A stretch of 64,000 bases of DNA from Poriferisodalis sp965208485. Its GTDB lineage: Bacteria > Actinomycetota > Acidimicrobiia > Acidimicrobiales > Poriferisodalaceae. The stretch is from positions 2,046,001-2,110,000 of the forward strand of contig NZ_OZ242344.1 of assembly GCF_965208485.1 (NCBI RefSeq). The letters run 5' to 3'. Positions 33,571-42,458 of this stretch are shown here, piece by piece (the stretch's first letter is position 1; each line of letters opens with the position of its first letter). The notes below the pieces were generated by a model. That model did no database searches and was not told the origin of the DNA. It was given only the letters and a program-made list of their open reading frames with translations. Made by a program: the position numbers and the translations under genes.

Positions 33571-34911
33571 GTGAGCCGCGCGCTCGACAGCTTCGGGAAC
33601 AACGCGGCCGGGTCCGACGGCGGCGCTGCGCAGCCTGACGGCACCTGGTCGGTGGCTGAGCTTGCCGCGGCCATCGGCAGGACGATCCAGCAGGCCTTCA
33701 GCAGCGAGATCTGGGTGCGCGGCGAGATCATCGGCTGCTCGGTGGCGGCGAGCGGCCACATCTACTTCAGCCTCATCGAGCCCGGCCGCGGCAACGACCG
33801 CCGGGGGGCTCGCATGCGGGTCGCGTTGTTCAAGGGGCGGCAGCGGTTCGTGAACCGCGACCTGGCGGCTGCAGGCGGGCTGACGCTCGACGACGGCATC
33901 GAGGTGCGGATCCGGGCAGAGGTGGAGTACTACGCCGCCAGCGGGCAGGTGCAGCTCATCATGAGTGGCGTCGACCCGCACTTCACACTGGGAGTGCTGG
34001 CAGCGGACCGCGAGCGCACACTGGCCGAACTGGCGGCGTCGGGACTGCTGCGTCGCAATGCAGCGGTGCCCCTGTCTGCGGTGCCGCTGCGCGTCGGGCT
34101 GGTCACGGCGGCCGGCAGCGCAGCGCATGCCGATTTCGTCCACGAACTGGAAGCCAGCGGCTATGCGTTCGAGGTGCTGCTGTGCGACGCCCGGGTGCAG
34201 GGCGCCACAGCGGAGGCCGATCTCGTCGCCGCGCTGCGGACGCTCGGCGGCATTGATGTGGACGCGATCGCCTTGGTGCGAGGAGGCGGAGACCGCGCCG
34301 ACCTGCTGGCCTTCGACCTCGCCGGCGTGGCGAAGGCCATCGCGCTGTGCCCGGTGCCGGTGTTCTGCGGCGTCGGCCATGAGATCGACATCTCGGTGGC
34401 CGACCAGGTTGCCCACACGGCTGCCAAGACGCCGACCGCGTGCGCAGCAGTGCTGGTCGCCCATGTCGCCGCGTTCGAAGCGCGCTTGGCCCAAGCACGG
34501 CTGGGTCTCGAACGGGCGGCTCTCCGCGAAACGGCCTCAGCGGCCTCACGTCTGGCTGCGGCGCGAGGCGGCCTCGGTCTGGCTGCCCAGCGTCGGCTCA
34601 GCGAGCCGCGCGTCCGCCTGCAGAGCGCCCGCCTGCGGCTCGCGCACCAGGTCCAGAGCTGCATCATCCGGGCTCGGGGTCAGCTGCGCTCGGCGATCGC
34701 CGTCATGGAGGCGGTCAAGCCGGAGCGGACGTTGGCGCGCGGGTTCTCGATCACGCGGACAGCCGACGGGCGCATCGTGAGCGAGATGCCCGCTGCCGGG
34801 GACACGATCACCACCCAGACGCACCACGCCGCATTCGCCAGCACGGTGCTGAACGGCACGACGCGCGGCCAAGCCGCACCCGACGACGAAGGGACGGACG
34901 CCGATGGCTGA
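33571..34911 (+). CDS. xseA: Exodeoxyribonuclease VII large subunit
   Basis: Predicted 446-aa nuclease subunit. The N-terminal OB-fold DNA-binding part (TWSVAELAAAIGRTIQQAF, VRGEIIGC, GHIYFSL) is followed by the catalytic domain (RVGLVTAAGSAAHADFVHEL, ALVRGGGDRADLLAFD, VFCGVGHEIDISVADQVAHT with the TPT stretch after it) and a coiled-coil region. With XseB it degrades single-stranded DNA to oligonucleotides in repair. GTG 33571 is the likely start. The stop overlaps xseB by eight bases. Confidence 0.95.
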   Translation: MSRALDSFGNNAAGSDGGAAQPDGTWSVAELAAAIGRTIQQAFSSEIWVRGEIIGCSVAASGHIYFSLIEPGRGNDRRGARMRVALFKGRQRFVNRDLAAAGGLTLDDGIEVRIRAEVEYYAASGQVQLIMSGVDPHFTLGVLAADRERTLAELAASGLLRRNAAVPLSAVPLRVGLVTAAGSAAHADFVHELEASGYAFEVLLCDARVQGATAEADLVAALRTLGGIDVDAIALVRGGGDRADLLAFDLAGVAKAIALCPVPVFCGVGHEIDISVADQVAHTAAKTPTACAAVLVAHVAAFEARLAQARLGLERAALRETASAASRLAAARGGLGLAAQRRLSEPRVRLQSARLRLAHQVQSCIIRARGQLRSAIAVMEAVKPERTLARGFSITRTADGRIVSEMPAAGDTITTQTHHAAFASTVLNGTTRGQAAPDDEGTDADG

Positions 34912-35158
34912 CAATGCCGGAGTTGCCGCCGCTGCCGACGATCCGGAGTTCGGGGGCTACACCGAGTCGATGATCGAGATCGAATCGATCTTGGACAGTC
35001 TCGAGAGCGGCGATGTCGATATCGACACGTTGGCATCGAAAGTCGAACGGGCATCGGCCCTGATCGCGCATTGCGAGGGCCGCCTGCGCGCCACTGAGTT
35101 GTCGTTGCAGAACATCTTGGCCGAGCACGGCGGCGACGCCTTCGGAGGGGAGTCCTGA
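34904..35158 (+). CDS. xseB: Exodeoxyribonuclease VII small subunit
   Basis: Predicted 84-aa helical protein. Residues 20-75 (MIEIESILDSLESGDVDIDT, LASKVERASALIAHCEGRLR) match the small-subunit core that binds along the XseA coiled coil. Its overlap with xseA fits stoichiometric expression. An acidic N-terminal extension of about 18 residues is not part of the usual core. Confidence 0.92.
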   Translation: MADNAGVAAAADDPEFGGYTESMIEIESILDSLESGDVDIDTLASKVERASALIAHCEGRLRATELSLQNILAEHGGDAFGGES

Positions 35159-35297
35159 GCGTGGGGTCGGCTCAGCGTGGGGCTGGTCCTGCGGGCGCGT
35201 GTGGACCGAGGGAGTTGGTGGGCGCTCCCCCGGTCCACTGCGCTTCCGGGTCGGTGGAAAACCCGGAGCGCACGCTGGTGCTGCTGCTGATTCAGTG

Positions 35298-35327
35298 TTG
35301 CTGCTGATTCAGCCAGTTCAGGATAAT
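35298..35327 (+). promoter_or_regulatory. Candidate promoter for the S9 peptidase gene
   Basis: TTGCTG (35298-35303), 18-bp spacer, GATAAT (35322-35327) in an AT-richer patch, 32 bp before ATG 35360. A good match to a housekeeping promoter, not tested. Confidence 0.45.
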
Positions 35328-35359
35328 CGCAGCAGCGCGATAAAACTACTGGGAAACAT

Positions 35360-37456
35360 ATGGGCTCATCGTCAGATTGTCAAGATGCAAGCGGTCAGAA
35401 CCCACGAAGCTCCAAGACTCTTCCCCTTGATGCGTGGCCTCATGGTGCGTGGCCTCATGGTGCGTGGCCGTCGCCGCTGAGCGCGGACGATGTCGCCGTC
35501 GGCGCTGTTCGACGCACCGAGCCGCGGATCGCAGGCGGCTGGGCCTACTGGGTCGAAGAACGACCGCTGGAACGCGGACGCGGCGTCGTGGTACGCGTGC
35601 CGCTCGACGAACCGGAGACTCCCCCCGCGGATGTGCCCCACACCGCCTCGGCTGACATCCGAACCTCGGTGCACGAGTACGGCGGTGGTGCTTGGCTCCC
35701 GCTCATTGCGCCCGACGGTGCCCACTGGGTGCTCGGTGCCTGCATGGAGGATCAGCGGATACGGCTTTTCCATGCCGCTGGCGGCAGCAAACCGCTCCCG
35801 GTGACACCCGAGCCGACGCTGCCGCGAGGATTGCGGTATGCCGATCCGGCGTTGGTCCCGGTGAGGCGCGACGGTGCCGCAGACGAGAGCTTCGATCCGG
35901 TCACGGTGTGGGTACGCGAGTCCCACGGCTCGGACAGTCACGAGCCTCGCAATGAACTGGTGACCGTCCGGCTCGACGGGACCGTCGACGTCGTGGCGAC
36001 CGGTGCCGACTTCTACTCGTCGCCCCGGCCGTCGCCCGACGGCAACATGCTCGCCTATCTGAGCTGGGACTGCCCCAACATGCCGTGGGACCACGTTCGC
36101 CTGCACTTGGTCGACTTGGATGACGGCAAGTCTGTGGCAGGATCCGATCGGGTGGTCGTCGACGGTCCATCTGTCACGCAACCCAGCTGGAGTCCCGACG
36201 GGGAGCTTCACATTGTGACCGATGTCGACGGATGGTGGTCCATCCACCGCGTCGACGTCGGCTCGGGCGGCACCGAGCCGGTACTGCGGGGTGTTGCCGG
36301 ACTCGGCGTTGAGGACCGCGAATTCGGCGTGCCGGCGTGGGTGTTCGCCCAAGCTACTTACTGCTGGGACGGGACCGGTGCGCTGTGGTGCACCTGGATG
36401 TCCAGCGGTGAGGGCCACATCGGCATCATCCGCTGCGGCCGGCTCGAACCGATCCCCTGCGAGTTCACTGACTTCGGTCGGCTGGCGGTGAGTCCGCAGG
36501 GCACGGCAGTCACGGTGGCCGCCGGATGGACCCGACGGGCCGCGGTCGTCGAGATCGCCGCCGACGGCACCCATCGCCAGCTCAGTGCCAGTGAGTCCGC
36601 TGTGCTGGATCCCGCTGACATCTCGGTACCGCGGCCATTCACGTTCGACAGCGAAGGAGGTCGTCGAGCCCACGCCTTCTTCTTCCCGCCTGCCAATGCC
36701 GCCATCGAGGAGCAGCTTGGTGAGCTTCCGCCGCTCATCGTGCTCAGCCACGGCGGGCCAACTGGGTCGGCCCGCAGTTCGCTCGACCTCGGCATCCAGT
36801 ACTGGACGAGCCGGGGCGTCGCCGTGGTGGACGTGAATTACGGCGGCAGCACCGGCTATGGCACTGAGTACCGCAACCTGCTGCGCGGTCAGTGGGGCAT
36901 CGTCGACACGCAGGATTGCATCGCCGCGGCGCTCCACCTGGCCCAAGAGGGCGCGGCGGATCCGGAGCGTCTGGTCATCAAGGGCGGATCGGCAGGCGGC
37001 TTCACCACGCTGTGCGCGCTGGTCGGCAGCGATGTCTTCGCCGCCGGCGTCTCCCGCTACGGCGTCGCGGATCTTGAGGCCCTCGCTCGCGACACCCACA
37101 AGTTCGAGGCCCGCTACCTCGACGGGCTCATCGGACCTTGGCCGCAGGAGGCTGAGACGTACCGGGAGCGCTCCCCGATCTGGCGGGCCGGCCAGCTGCG
37201 CACGCCCATGATTGTGCTGCAGGGCACCGAGGACCGGGTCGTGCCGCAGAATCAGTCCGAGCAGCTGGTCGAGGCCCTGGCCGGCGCGGGTGTGCTCCAT
37301 GCCTACGTGCTGTTCGAGGGTGAGGGGCATGGCTTTCGGCGCGGCCCCAACATCGTGGCCGCCCTCGAAGCCGAGCTGTCCTTCCTCGGTCAGGTCCTAG
37401 GCTTCGACCCCGCTGGCGACATCGCCCGGGTCGAGGTGCGAACCGGCGCCCGCTAG
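35360..37456 (+). CDS. S9 family prolyl oligopeptidase-like peptidase
   Basis: Predicted 698-aa serine peptidase. The N-terminal beta-propeller part (about 45-430) is followed by an alpha/beta-hydrolase domain with LIVLSHGGPTGSARSSLDLG, YGGSTGYGTEYRNLL, the nucleophile elbow GGSAGGF (Ser near 544), the Asp in VLQGTEDRVVPQNQ and the His in FEGEGHGFRRG. No signal peptide, so probably cytoplasmic, cleaving peptides or acyl-peptides. The family's usual N-terminal PxGxWPSP appears here expanded: a 15-bp DNA repeat (35431-35460) gives WPHGAWPHGAWPSP. A candidate promoter lies just upstream. Confidence 0.92.
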   Translation: MGSSSDCQDASGQNPRSSKTLPLDAWPHGAWPHGAWPSPLSADDVAVGAVRRTEPRIAGGWAYWVEERPLERGRGVVVRVPLDEPETPPADVPHTASADIRTSVHEYGGGAWLPLIAPDGAHWVLGACMEDQRIRLFHAAGGSKPLPVTPEPTLPRGLRYADPALVPVRRDGAADESFDPVTVWVRESHGSDSHEPRNELVTVRLDGTVDVVATGADFYSSPRPSPDGNMLAYLSWDCPNMPWDHVRLHLVDLDDGKSVAGSDRVVVDGPSVTQPSWSPDGELHIVTDVDGWWSIHRVDVGSGGTEPVLRGVAGLGVEDREFGVPAWVFAQATYCWDGTGALWCTWMSSGEGHIGIIRCGRLEPIPCEFTDFGRLAVSPQGTAVTVAAGWTRRAAVVEIAADGTHRQLSASESAVLDPADISVPRPFTFDSEGGRRAHAFFFPPANAAIEEQLGELPPLIVLSHGGPTGSARSSLDLGIQYWTSRGVAVVDVNYGGSTGYGTEYRNLLRGQWGIVDTQDCIAAALHLAQEGAADPERLVIKGGSAGGFTTLCALVGSDVFAAGVSRYGVADLEALARDTHKFEARYLDGLIGPWPQEAETYRERSPIWRAGQLRTPMIVLQGTEDRVVPQNQSEQLVEALAGAGVLHAYVLFEGEGHGFRRGPNIVAALEAELSFLGQVLGFDPAGDIARVEVRTGAR

Positions 37457-37477
37457 CCGCGCCAATAGGTTCGTGCT

Positions 37478-38314
37478 GTGTATCGCTTCGCTCGGAGGCC
37501 GATCTGGTTGGTCGGCCATGCACTGGCGGGCGGATTGCTGGCCGTTTTCCTGGTAGCAGGCTTCTGGCAGCTCAGCCGCCACGGCGAGGTGCGCGACCGA
37601 AATGCCGCTGCCGCCGAGCGGATGAGCATGCGCCCGCTTGACGCCGACCGGTTCCTCAAAGCCGTGACCGACGCGGGGCTGACCGATTCGTTGGAATACC
37701 GGATGGTGACGTTGCCGGTCGAGCGTCTCGACTGGGAGGACAGCGTGCTGATCCGCAACCGCAGCTTCGACGGCCAGGCCGGGTGCCATCTCGCTGTGCC
37801 TGTCGCGATTGCGTCGAGCGACAGCGCCGAACCGCGAGGCGCGCTGGTGGTTGCCGGCTGGCTGCACCAAGCGATGTGTGACGACCAGCCGGATGCTCGC
37901 TCACGCCCGTACCGAACCGAGCTCGACGGCGCTGGTCACCTTGAGGGCCGCGTTCGCCGGAGCCAGCAACGCGGCCTGCTGGGACCCGCCGATCCAGCCG
38001 AGGGACGGCTTGCCTCGCTGGCCCGGACGGACGTCGAGCGCATCGACCAGCAGACCGCGCTCAGTCTGGTGCCCGTGTACGTCGAGCTGACGGGCGCGGC
38101 GACCGCAGACGGCTCGGCCGTTCTGGTTGGGGCCGACGCGACCAGTGACGCTGCAACGCTGCGGGTCTTGCCGCCGCCGGAGCTCGACGCGGGTCCGCAT
38201 CTGGGCTACACGATCCAGTGGTTCAGCTTCGCCGTCATCGCCGCCGTCGGCTACACGCTTGTGCTGCGTCACCAGGCCCGCAAGGGCGAGTCTGAACAGA
38301 TCGCCGACGACTGA
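37478..38314 (+). CDS. SURF1-family cytochrome oxidase assembly protein
   Basis: Predicted 278-aa membrane protein. One helix near the N-terminus (HALAGGLLAVFLVAGFWQLS, residues 14-33), the conserved LEYRMVTL start of the external domain, a middle GALVVAGWLH, and the C-terminal hallmark GPHLGYTIQWFSFA leading into the second helix. SURF1 proteins help insert haem a into cytochrome c oxidase. GTG 37478 lies 21 nt after the peptidase stop, so the two may be co-transcribed. Confidence 0.88.
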   Translation: MYRFARRPIWLVGHALAGGLLAVFLVAGFWQLSRHGEVRDRNAAAAERMSMRPLDADRFLKAVTDAGLTDSLEYRMVTLPVERLDWEDSVLIRNRSFDGQAGCHLAVPVAIASSDSAEPRGALVVAGWLHQAMCDDQPDARSRPYRTELDGAGHLEGRVRRSQQRGLLGPADPAEGRLASLARTDVERIDQQTALSLVPVYVELTGAATADGSAVLVGADATSDAATLRVLPPPELDAGPHLGYTIQWFSFAVIAAVGYTLVLRHQARKGESEQIADD

Positions 38315-38340
38315 CCGCACGCGAGTGCGCTGTCGAACCG

Positions 38341-38604
38341 CTACGCGCTGCCAGCTTCCATCGCGGTTGTGTATTCGGGAACCAGTTCGGCTACGGCGCC
38401 TTCCAGCGCCGGACGCGGCGCCGTCGGCCGTTGCTCGGCTTCGCGGGCAGCATCCACAATTCGGGCGTGCAGCACCGAGCACGGATCGAATGCCGGCACC
38501 GGCACATGCTTGAGCGGATTGGTGTCGAAGTGGAGCTTCGAGGTTCTTGACTCCCGCCAAGCATCCTGAAGACACTCAGCGTTGAGCACACCCGTCGGGT
38601 ACAA
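38341..38604 (-). other. Unrecognised ORF, likely gene fragment
   Basis: An 87-codon frame without a good start. The product contains LKHVPVPAFDPCSVLHARIV and PEYTTAMEAG, an ordered-looking sequence faintly like the C-terminal end of some DNA methylases, but I cannot assign it. It lies between SURF1 and a MITE-like element and may be the tail of a lost gene. Confidence 0.3.
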
Positions 38605-38637
38605 CGGCGAACTCTGCCGGTGGTTGCGACTGAGTCT

Positions 38638-38741
38638 CGCTAGTGGTGTGTCGCAGTTTTCCTCCGGGCATCATGCAGCTCGCTGACCTGCAAGAATGGG
38701 CTTGCTTCAGCCCCAGCCATTTCAGCGACGCACCACTAGCG
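38638..38741. repeat. MITE-like element with 17-bp inverted ends
   Basis: About 104 bp bounded by CGCTAGTGGTGTGTCGC (38638-38654) and a near-perfect inverted copy (38725-38741), no coding content. One end supplies the TAG stop of the PatB-like gene. The left-end sequence (AGTGGTGTGTCGCnGTTTTC) recurs at 54898, and the other end (GCGACGCACCACTA) at 47309. Confidence 0.65.
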
Positions 38742-39890
38742 GCCGACGGCCTTGGCCATGCGAGCAGTGGCCTCGTCCAGCATGGCCGGCGAGGTGGCGA
38801 AGTTGAGTCGCACATGACTGGCGCCCTCGGGGCCGAAGTCCAGGCCCGAGTTCAGGTACACCCCGCCCTGGTCGAGGAGCACAGCGGACGGGTCGTCGCC
38901 GAGACCGAGCTCGGCACAGTCCAGCCACGCCAAGTACGTGGCGTCGGGCGGGCGGTAGCGGACTTCCGGCAGGCGTTCGGCCAGCAAGTCGGCCAGCAGA
39001 TGACGGTTGCGGTCGAGACCGTCCACCAGCTCTTGGAGCCAGTCCAGCGCCTTGGTCCAGCCGGCCACCGTGGCAACTTGGCCCAGAATCCCGATGCCGC
39101 CGATGAGCCGCTTCGGGATGCCGGTCACGATGGGGCCGTAGCGCGACGACGCAGAGTGCAGGAACGCTATGCGCAGCCCTGCCATGTTGAACGACTTGGT
39201 CGCAGCGGTGACGGTCACGGTCCGTTCTGCGGCCAGGTCGCTCACCGAGGCCACCGGGATGTGCCGCCGGGGCGCGTACACCAGGTCGCAGTGGATCTCG
39301 TCGGAGATCACGACGAGGTCGTGTCGCTCGGCGATGTCGATGACGGCGGCGATGTCGTCGGCGTCGAGCACCATGCCGCAGGGGTTGTGGGGCTGGCACA
39401 GGATGACGGCCGTCACATCGGGAGCACTCGCCACCGAATCGAGGTGGTCGAGGTCCAGCCGCCAGCCGTCGTCGTGGCGGATCAGCGGGTCGGGCACCAC
39501 TCGGCGCCCGTGGCCTTCGACGCTGGAGAAGAACGGCGGGTACGCCGGCGTCTGGAAGATGATGCCGTCGCCGGGCTCGGTGCAGCAGGTGATCGCGAGC
39601 TCGAGTCCCTGGATGACGTCGTGGACCCGCACCGTGTCGGCGGGGTCGACCTGCCAGCCGAACGCCTCGCCCATGCGCTGCGCGAACACGTCGAGCACCT
39701 CGATGGGCTTGTCGTAGAAGTCGTAGCCCAGCCCGCCGGTGTCTATGCGTTCGCGTACGGCGTCGAGCACGACGTCGGGCAGCTCGAGATCCATGTCGGC
39801 GACCCAGGCCGCCAGCACGTCGGGACCCTGGCGGCCCCACTTGATGCCCGGCCGGTTTCGGACTCGTTCGGCGTCCAAGTCGAAGATCAC
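38736..39890 (-). CDS. PatB/MalY-type PLP-dependent C-S lyase / aminotransferase
   Basis: Predicted 384-aa fold-type I PLP enzyme. Conserved pieces: WVADMDLELPDVVLDAV (about 29-45), LGYDFYDKPIEV, the ITCCTEPGDGIIFQTPAYPPF substrate loop, ILCQPHNPCGMVLD, VVISDEIHCDLVY (PLP Asp), ATKSFNMAGLRIAF (Schiff-base Lys in TKSFN) and the C-terminal VRLNFATS with the carboxylate-binding Arg. These enzymes usually cleave cystathionine or other C-S bonds, some act as regulators (MalY). Its stop lies in the end of a MITE-like repeat, so the last residues may have been changed by that insertion. Confidence 0.88.
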   Translation of the reverse strand: MIFDLDAERVRNRPGIKWGRQGPDVLAAWVADMDLELPDVVLDAVRERIDTGGLGYDFYDKPIEVLDVFAQRMGEAFGWQVDPADTVRVHDVIQGLELAITCCTEPGDGIIFQTPAYPPFFSSVEGHGRRVVPDPLIRHDDGWRLDLDHLDSVASAPDVTAVILCQPHNPCGMVLDADDIAAVIDIAERHDLVVISDEIHCDLVYAPRRHIPVASVSDLAAERTVTVTAATKSFNMAGLRIAFLHSASSRYGPIVTGIPKRLIGGIGILGQVATVAGWTKALDWLQELVDGLDRNRHLLADLLAERLPEVRYRPPDATYLAWLDCAELGLGDDPSAVLLDQGGVYLNSGLDFGPEGASHVRLNFATSPAMLDEATARMAKAVGR

Positions 39891-39913
39891 GGGGCGACCC
39901 TACGCGCCCGTGC

Positions 39914-40654
39914 TCAATAGAGACCGAGCATGCGGCCGGCGAGTCCGAGCACCGCTGCTGCCAGCACGGGGCGGATCAGCTTCTCTCCGCCGCGCACCGC
40001 CCACCGGGCGCCCAGCCAGCCGCCCACGGCGAAGCCCGCGGCCACGATGACAGCAAAGCCCCAGTGCACTTGGTCGTTCCAGATGAACACCGGCGCCGCC
40101 ACCACGGTCAGCACCGCGATCACCACCGCTTTCGTGGCGTTGGCATTCACCAGGTCCAAGCCGGCGTGCGACAGCGCCAGCACCAGCAGGAGCCCCACGC
40201 CGGCTTGGAAAGCGCCGCCGTAGGCGCCGATCACGAAGAACACAGCGATGGTCAGCGCCCTGGGCCAGGCGATCTCGTCGCCGCGGGCCTTCGGCGGCCA
40301 CAGGCTCAGGATCAGCAGCGGCACCATCAGGATGCCGAATGTTTGTTCGAACGCGGTGTCGCTGAGCAGACCCGAGACCGTGTACGCGCCGATCGCCGAA
40401 CCGATCAGCGCCGGCGCCAGCACGGGCACTGCGCGGCGCAGGCCCGAGACGCCCTCGGAGCGGTAGCCCGCCGCCGAGGCCAGGTTCTGCGTCATGACGC
40501 CGATCCGGTTGGTTCCATTGGCGACGAGCCCGCCGAGATCGCCCACCACGGTCAGCAGGCTGACCGTCAGCAGCGAGCCGCCCCCGGCCATGGCGTTCAC
40601 CACGCCGGCAACCACGCCCGCGGCTGCGACAAGCAGCGCCTGGGTGATGTCCAT
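39914..40654 (-). CDS. TauE/SafE family membrane transporter
   Basis: Predicted 246-aa protein with about eight hydrophobic helices in two repeats. The first is marked by GVVAGVVNAMAGGGSLLTVS, LLTVVGDLGGLVANGTNRIG, the second by IGAYGGAFQAGVGLLLVLAL and NANATKAVVIAV, both TauE/SafE signatures. Members export sulfonates, sulfite or other organic anions. ATG 40654 is the start; the longer frame to 40861 is the aroC shadow. It starts ten bases after the aroC stop, so it is probably co-transcribed with aroC. Its first half is duplicated at 43875-44201. Confidence 0.88.
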   Translation of the reverse strand: MDITQALLVAAAGVVAGVVNAMAGGGSLLTVSLLTVVGDLGGLVANGTNRIGVMTQNLASAAGYRSEGVSGLRRAVPVLAPALIGSAIGAYTVSGLLSDTAFEQTFGILMVPLLILSLWPPKARGDEIAWPRALTIAVFFVIGAYGGAFQAGVGLLLVLALSHAGLDLVNANATKAVVIAVLTVVAAPVFIWNDQVHWGFAVIVAAGFAVGGWLGARWAVRGGEKLIRPVLAAAVLGLAGRMLGLY

Positions 40655-41249
40655 CAGCAGTCCGTCAGCCGGAAGGCGACGACGACGGGAGCCCGGCGAG
40701 CTGGGTCGTCTGCTGGCGCAGCAGGTGATCGGCCAGCGCCAAGCAGACCATCGCCTCGACCATCGGCACCGCCCGGGGCAGCACGCAGGGATCGTGACGG
40801 CCCCGAGCGGCCAGCACGGTTGGCTCGTTGTCGCTCGTGACCGTCTTCTGCTCCGACGCAATGGTGGCGGTGGGCTTGAACGCTACGCGCAGCACGATGT
40901 CGGCGCCGTTGCTGATGCCGCCCTGGATGCCGCCGCTGCGGTTGGTCACGGCGACGGGCCGGCCGTCGGGACCGGGCGCGAATTCGTCGTTGTGCGTGCG
41001 ACCGGTGAGGAGGGTCCCGGCGAAGCCGCTGCCGATCTCCACACCCTTCGCTGCCGGCAGCGACATCACCGCTCCCGCCAGTTCGGCATCGAGCTTGTCG
41101 AAGACGGGTTCGCCCAAGCCCGGCGGCACGCCGCGCGCCACGCAGGCCACGACCCCGCCCAGCGAGTTGCCGTCGCTTCGGGCCGCCTCGATGGCCTCGA
41201 CGATGCGGGGCGCAGCGACTGGATCAGCGCACCGTGTCGGGTCAGCTTC
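40331..41249. repeat. Source copy of a 919-bp segmental duplication
   Basis: Covers the 5' part of tauE/safE and the 3' part of aroC. The second copy lies at 43878-44796 in the same orientation; I found one difference by eye (40615 A versus G). Confidence 0.9.
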
Positions 41250-41777
41250 CACGTCCGCGGGCGTCACGGCCGCGGGATCCACGTCGGCCTTGATGTCGCG
41301 CACCGAGCTGACCCAGCCCAGCACCTCGACGCCCACCGCAGCGAGCACCTTGCGCGCCACCGCCCCGGCAGCCACCCGGCCGACGGTCTCGCGGGCGGAG
41401 GCTCGGCCCCCGCCCTGCCAGTCGCGGATGCCGTACTTGGCGTCGGTGGTGTAGTCGGCATGGCTGGGCCGGTACGTGGTGGCCATTTCGGAGTACGCGC
41501 CGGGCTTGGCGTCGGTGCTCGAGACGGTCATGCCGATCGGCGTGCCCAGCGTCAGCCCCTCGAAAACGCCCGAGTGGATCGTGACCCGGTCGGACTCGTT
41601 GCGCTGGGTGACGATACGGCTCTGGCCGGGACGGCGACGGTCCAGGTCGTCCTGCACGTCGGCCTCGCTCAATTCGATGCGCGCGGGGCAGCCGTCGACG
41701 ATCACGCCCAGCGCCCCGCCATGGGACTCGCCGAAGGTGGTGACCGCGAAACGCTCCCCGAACGTGCTGCCGCCCAT
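40665..41777 (-). CDS. aroC: Chorismate synthase
   Basis: Predicted 370-aa enzyme of the shikimate pathway that converts EPSP to chorismate with reduced FMN. It shows the N-terminal FGERFAVTTFGESHGGALGV, the Arg-rich RRRPGQSRIVTQRNESD, GTPIGMTV, YRPSHADYTTDAKYGIRDWQ, GGGRASARETVGRVAAGAVA, then GIQGGISNGADIVLRVAFKP and RHDPCVLPRAVPMVEAM. Complete and normal in length. A separate chorismate mutase is at 53439. The last half is duplicated at 44212-44796. Confidence 0.96.
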   Translation of the reverse strand: MGGSTFGERFAVTTFGESHGGALGVIVDGCPARIELSEADVQDDLDRRRPGQSRIVTQRNESDRVTIHSGVFEGLTLGTPIGMTVSSTDAKPGAYSEMATTYRPSHADYTTDAKYGIRDWQGGGRASARETVGRVAAGAVARKVLAAVGVEVLGWVSSVRDIKADVDPAAVTPADVEADPTRCADPVAAPRIVEAIEAARSDGNSLGGVVACVARGVPPGLGEPVFDKLDAELAGAVMSLPAAKGVEIGSGFAGTLLTGRTHNDEFAPGPDGRPVAVTNRSGGIQGGISNGADIVLRVAFKPTATIASEQKTVTSDNEPTVLAARGRHDPCVLPRAVPMVEAMVCLALADHLLRQQTTQLAGLPSSSPSG

Positions 41778-41856
41778 GGGAGAACCCTACGGGAGTCTGC
41801 TGCAACGCGGCGCAGCGAGCTGTGCAGGAGATCAGCCGAGGAAGCGGGTCTCTTGT

Positions 41857-42423
41857 TCATGCTCCGTCGCCTTCACAGCGGGCCACCGGGACGCTTCGCC
41901 GGCGCAGCGACGAGAGTCGCTCATTGCCGGGCGGGAGCACCATCTGGTCGACGGCCATGCCGACTTCGGCCTCGATCTCGGCTCGTTGGGCGGCCAGGCT
42001 GAAGCGCGTATGAGTCGGACTCACGACGACGAGGTCGAGATCGTGGGGCGGGTCGCCGACATGCCCATAGAAGCGCTCCGCCCATGAACCATGGATGAAG
42101 ATGTCGTCGATCCCCGCGACATCCTCATACACCGTGCGGACGATATGGGGCACGCCCGCCGCGTAGGCAACGAGCTGTCGCAACGCGCCTGCGTACGGAG
42201 CGGGCGCCGGATGCACGACCTTGGCACTGCCCAGTTCCTCGTACTGCACGATACCGGCCTCTTCGAGCCGGCTGAGTTCTCTGGCAACGGTCGGTTGGGG
42301 CAGGCCCAGCCGCCTGGCCAGTTCGCGACCGCTGGCCGGGGAACTGAAGTACACCTCAGCAAGGACTCGTGCTTGAGTGCTGGACCGGACGATCGGCAGG
42401 AGTGCTGGAGCGGGGGTCGGCAC
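41857..42423 (-). CDS. Winged-HTH protein with nucleotidyltransferase domain
   Basis: Predicted 188-aa protein. The N-terminal winged helix (RVLAEVYFSSPASGRELARR, LGLPQPTVARELSRLEEAGI) is followed by a minimal nucleotidyltransferase domain with the signature FIHGSWAERFYG and PPHDLDLVVV, the acidic metal pair. Such fusions occur as stand-alone regulators and as antitoxin-like members of NTase/HEPN systems; no HEPN gene is adjacent. GTG 42423 is supported by a promoter whose -10 ends seven bases before it, so the message may be leaderless. An ATACGTAT palindrome overlaps that -10 and could be its own operator. Confidence 0.75.
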   Translation of the reverse strand: MPTPAPALLPIVRSSTQARVLAEVYFSSPASGRELARRLGLPQPTVARELSRLEEAGIVQYEELGSAKVVHPAPAPYAGALRQLVAYAAGVPHIVRTVYEDVAGIDDIFIHGSWAERFYGHVGDPPHDLDLVVVSPTHTRFSLAAQRAEIEAEVGMAVDQMVLPPGNERLSSLRRRSVPVARCEGDGA

Positions 42424-42429
42424 GCCGCA

Positions 42430-42458
42430 AATATACGTATTTTCAGTCAAATGAACAA
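42430..42458 (-). promoter_or_regulatory. Candidate leaderless promoter with ATACGTAT palindrome
   Basis: On the minus strand TTGTTC (42458-42453), 17-bp spacer, TATATT (42435-42430), then six bases to the GTG start at 42423. The perfect palindrome ATACGTAT (42433-42440) overlaps the -10, suggesting autoregulation. Confidence 0.5.

Noticed and set aside
35372..37330. 652-codon minus-strand frame opposite the S9 peptidase
   Set aside because: The sense strand has a full catalytic triad; the antisense has no recognisable features.
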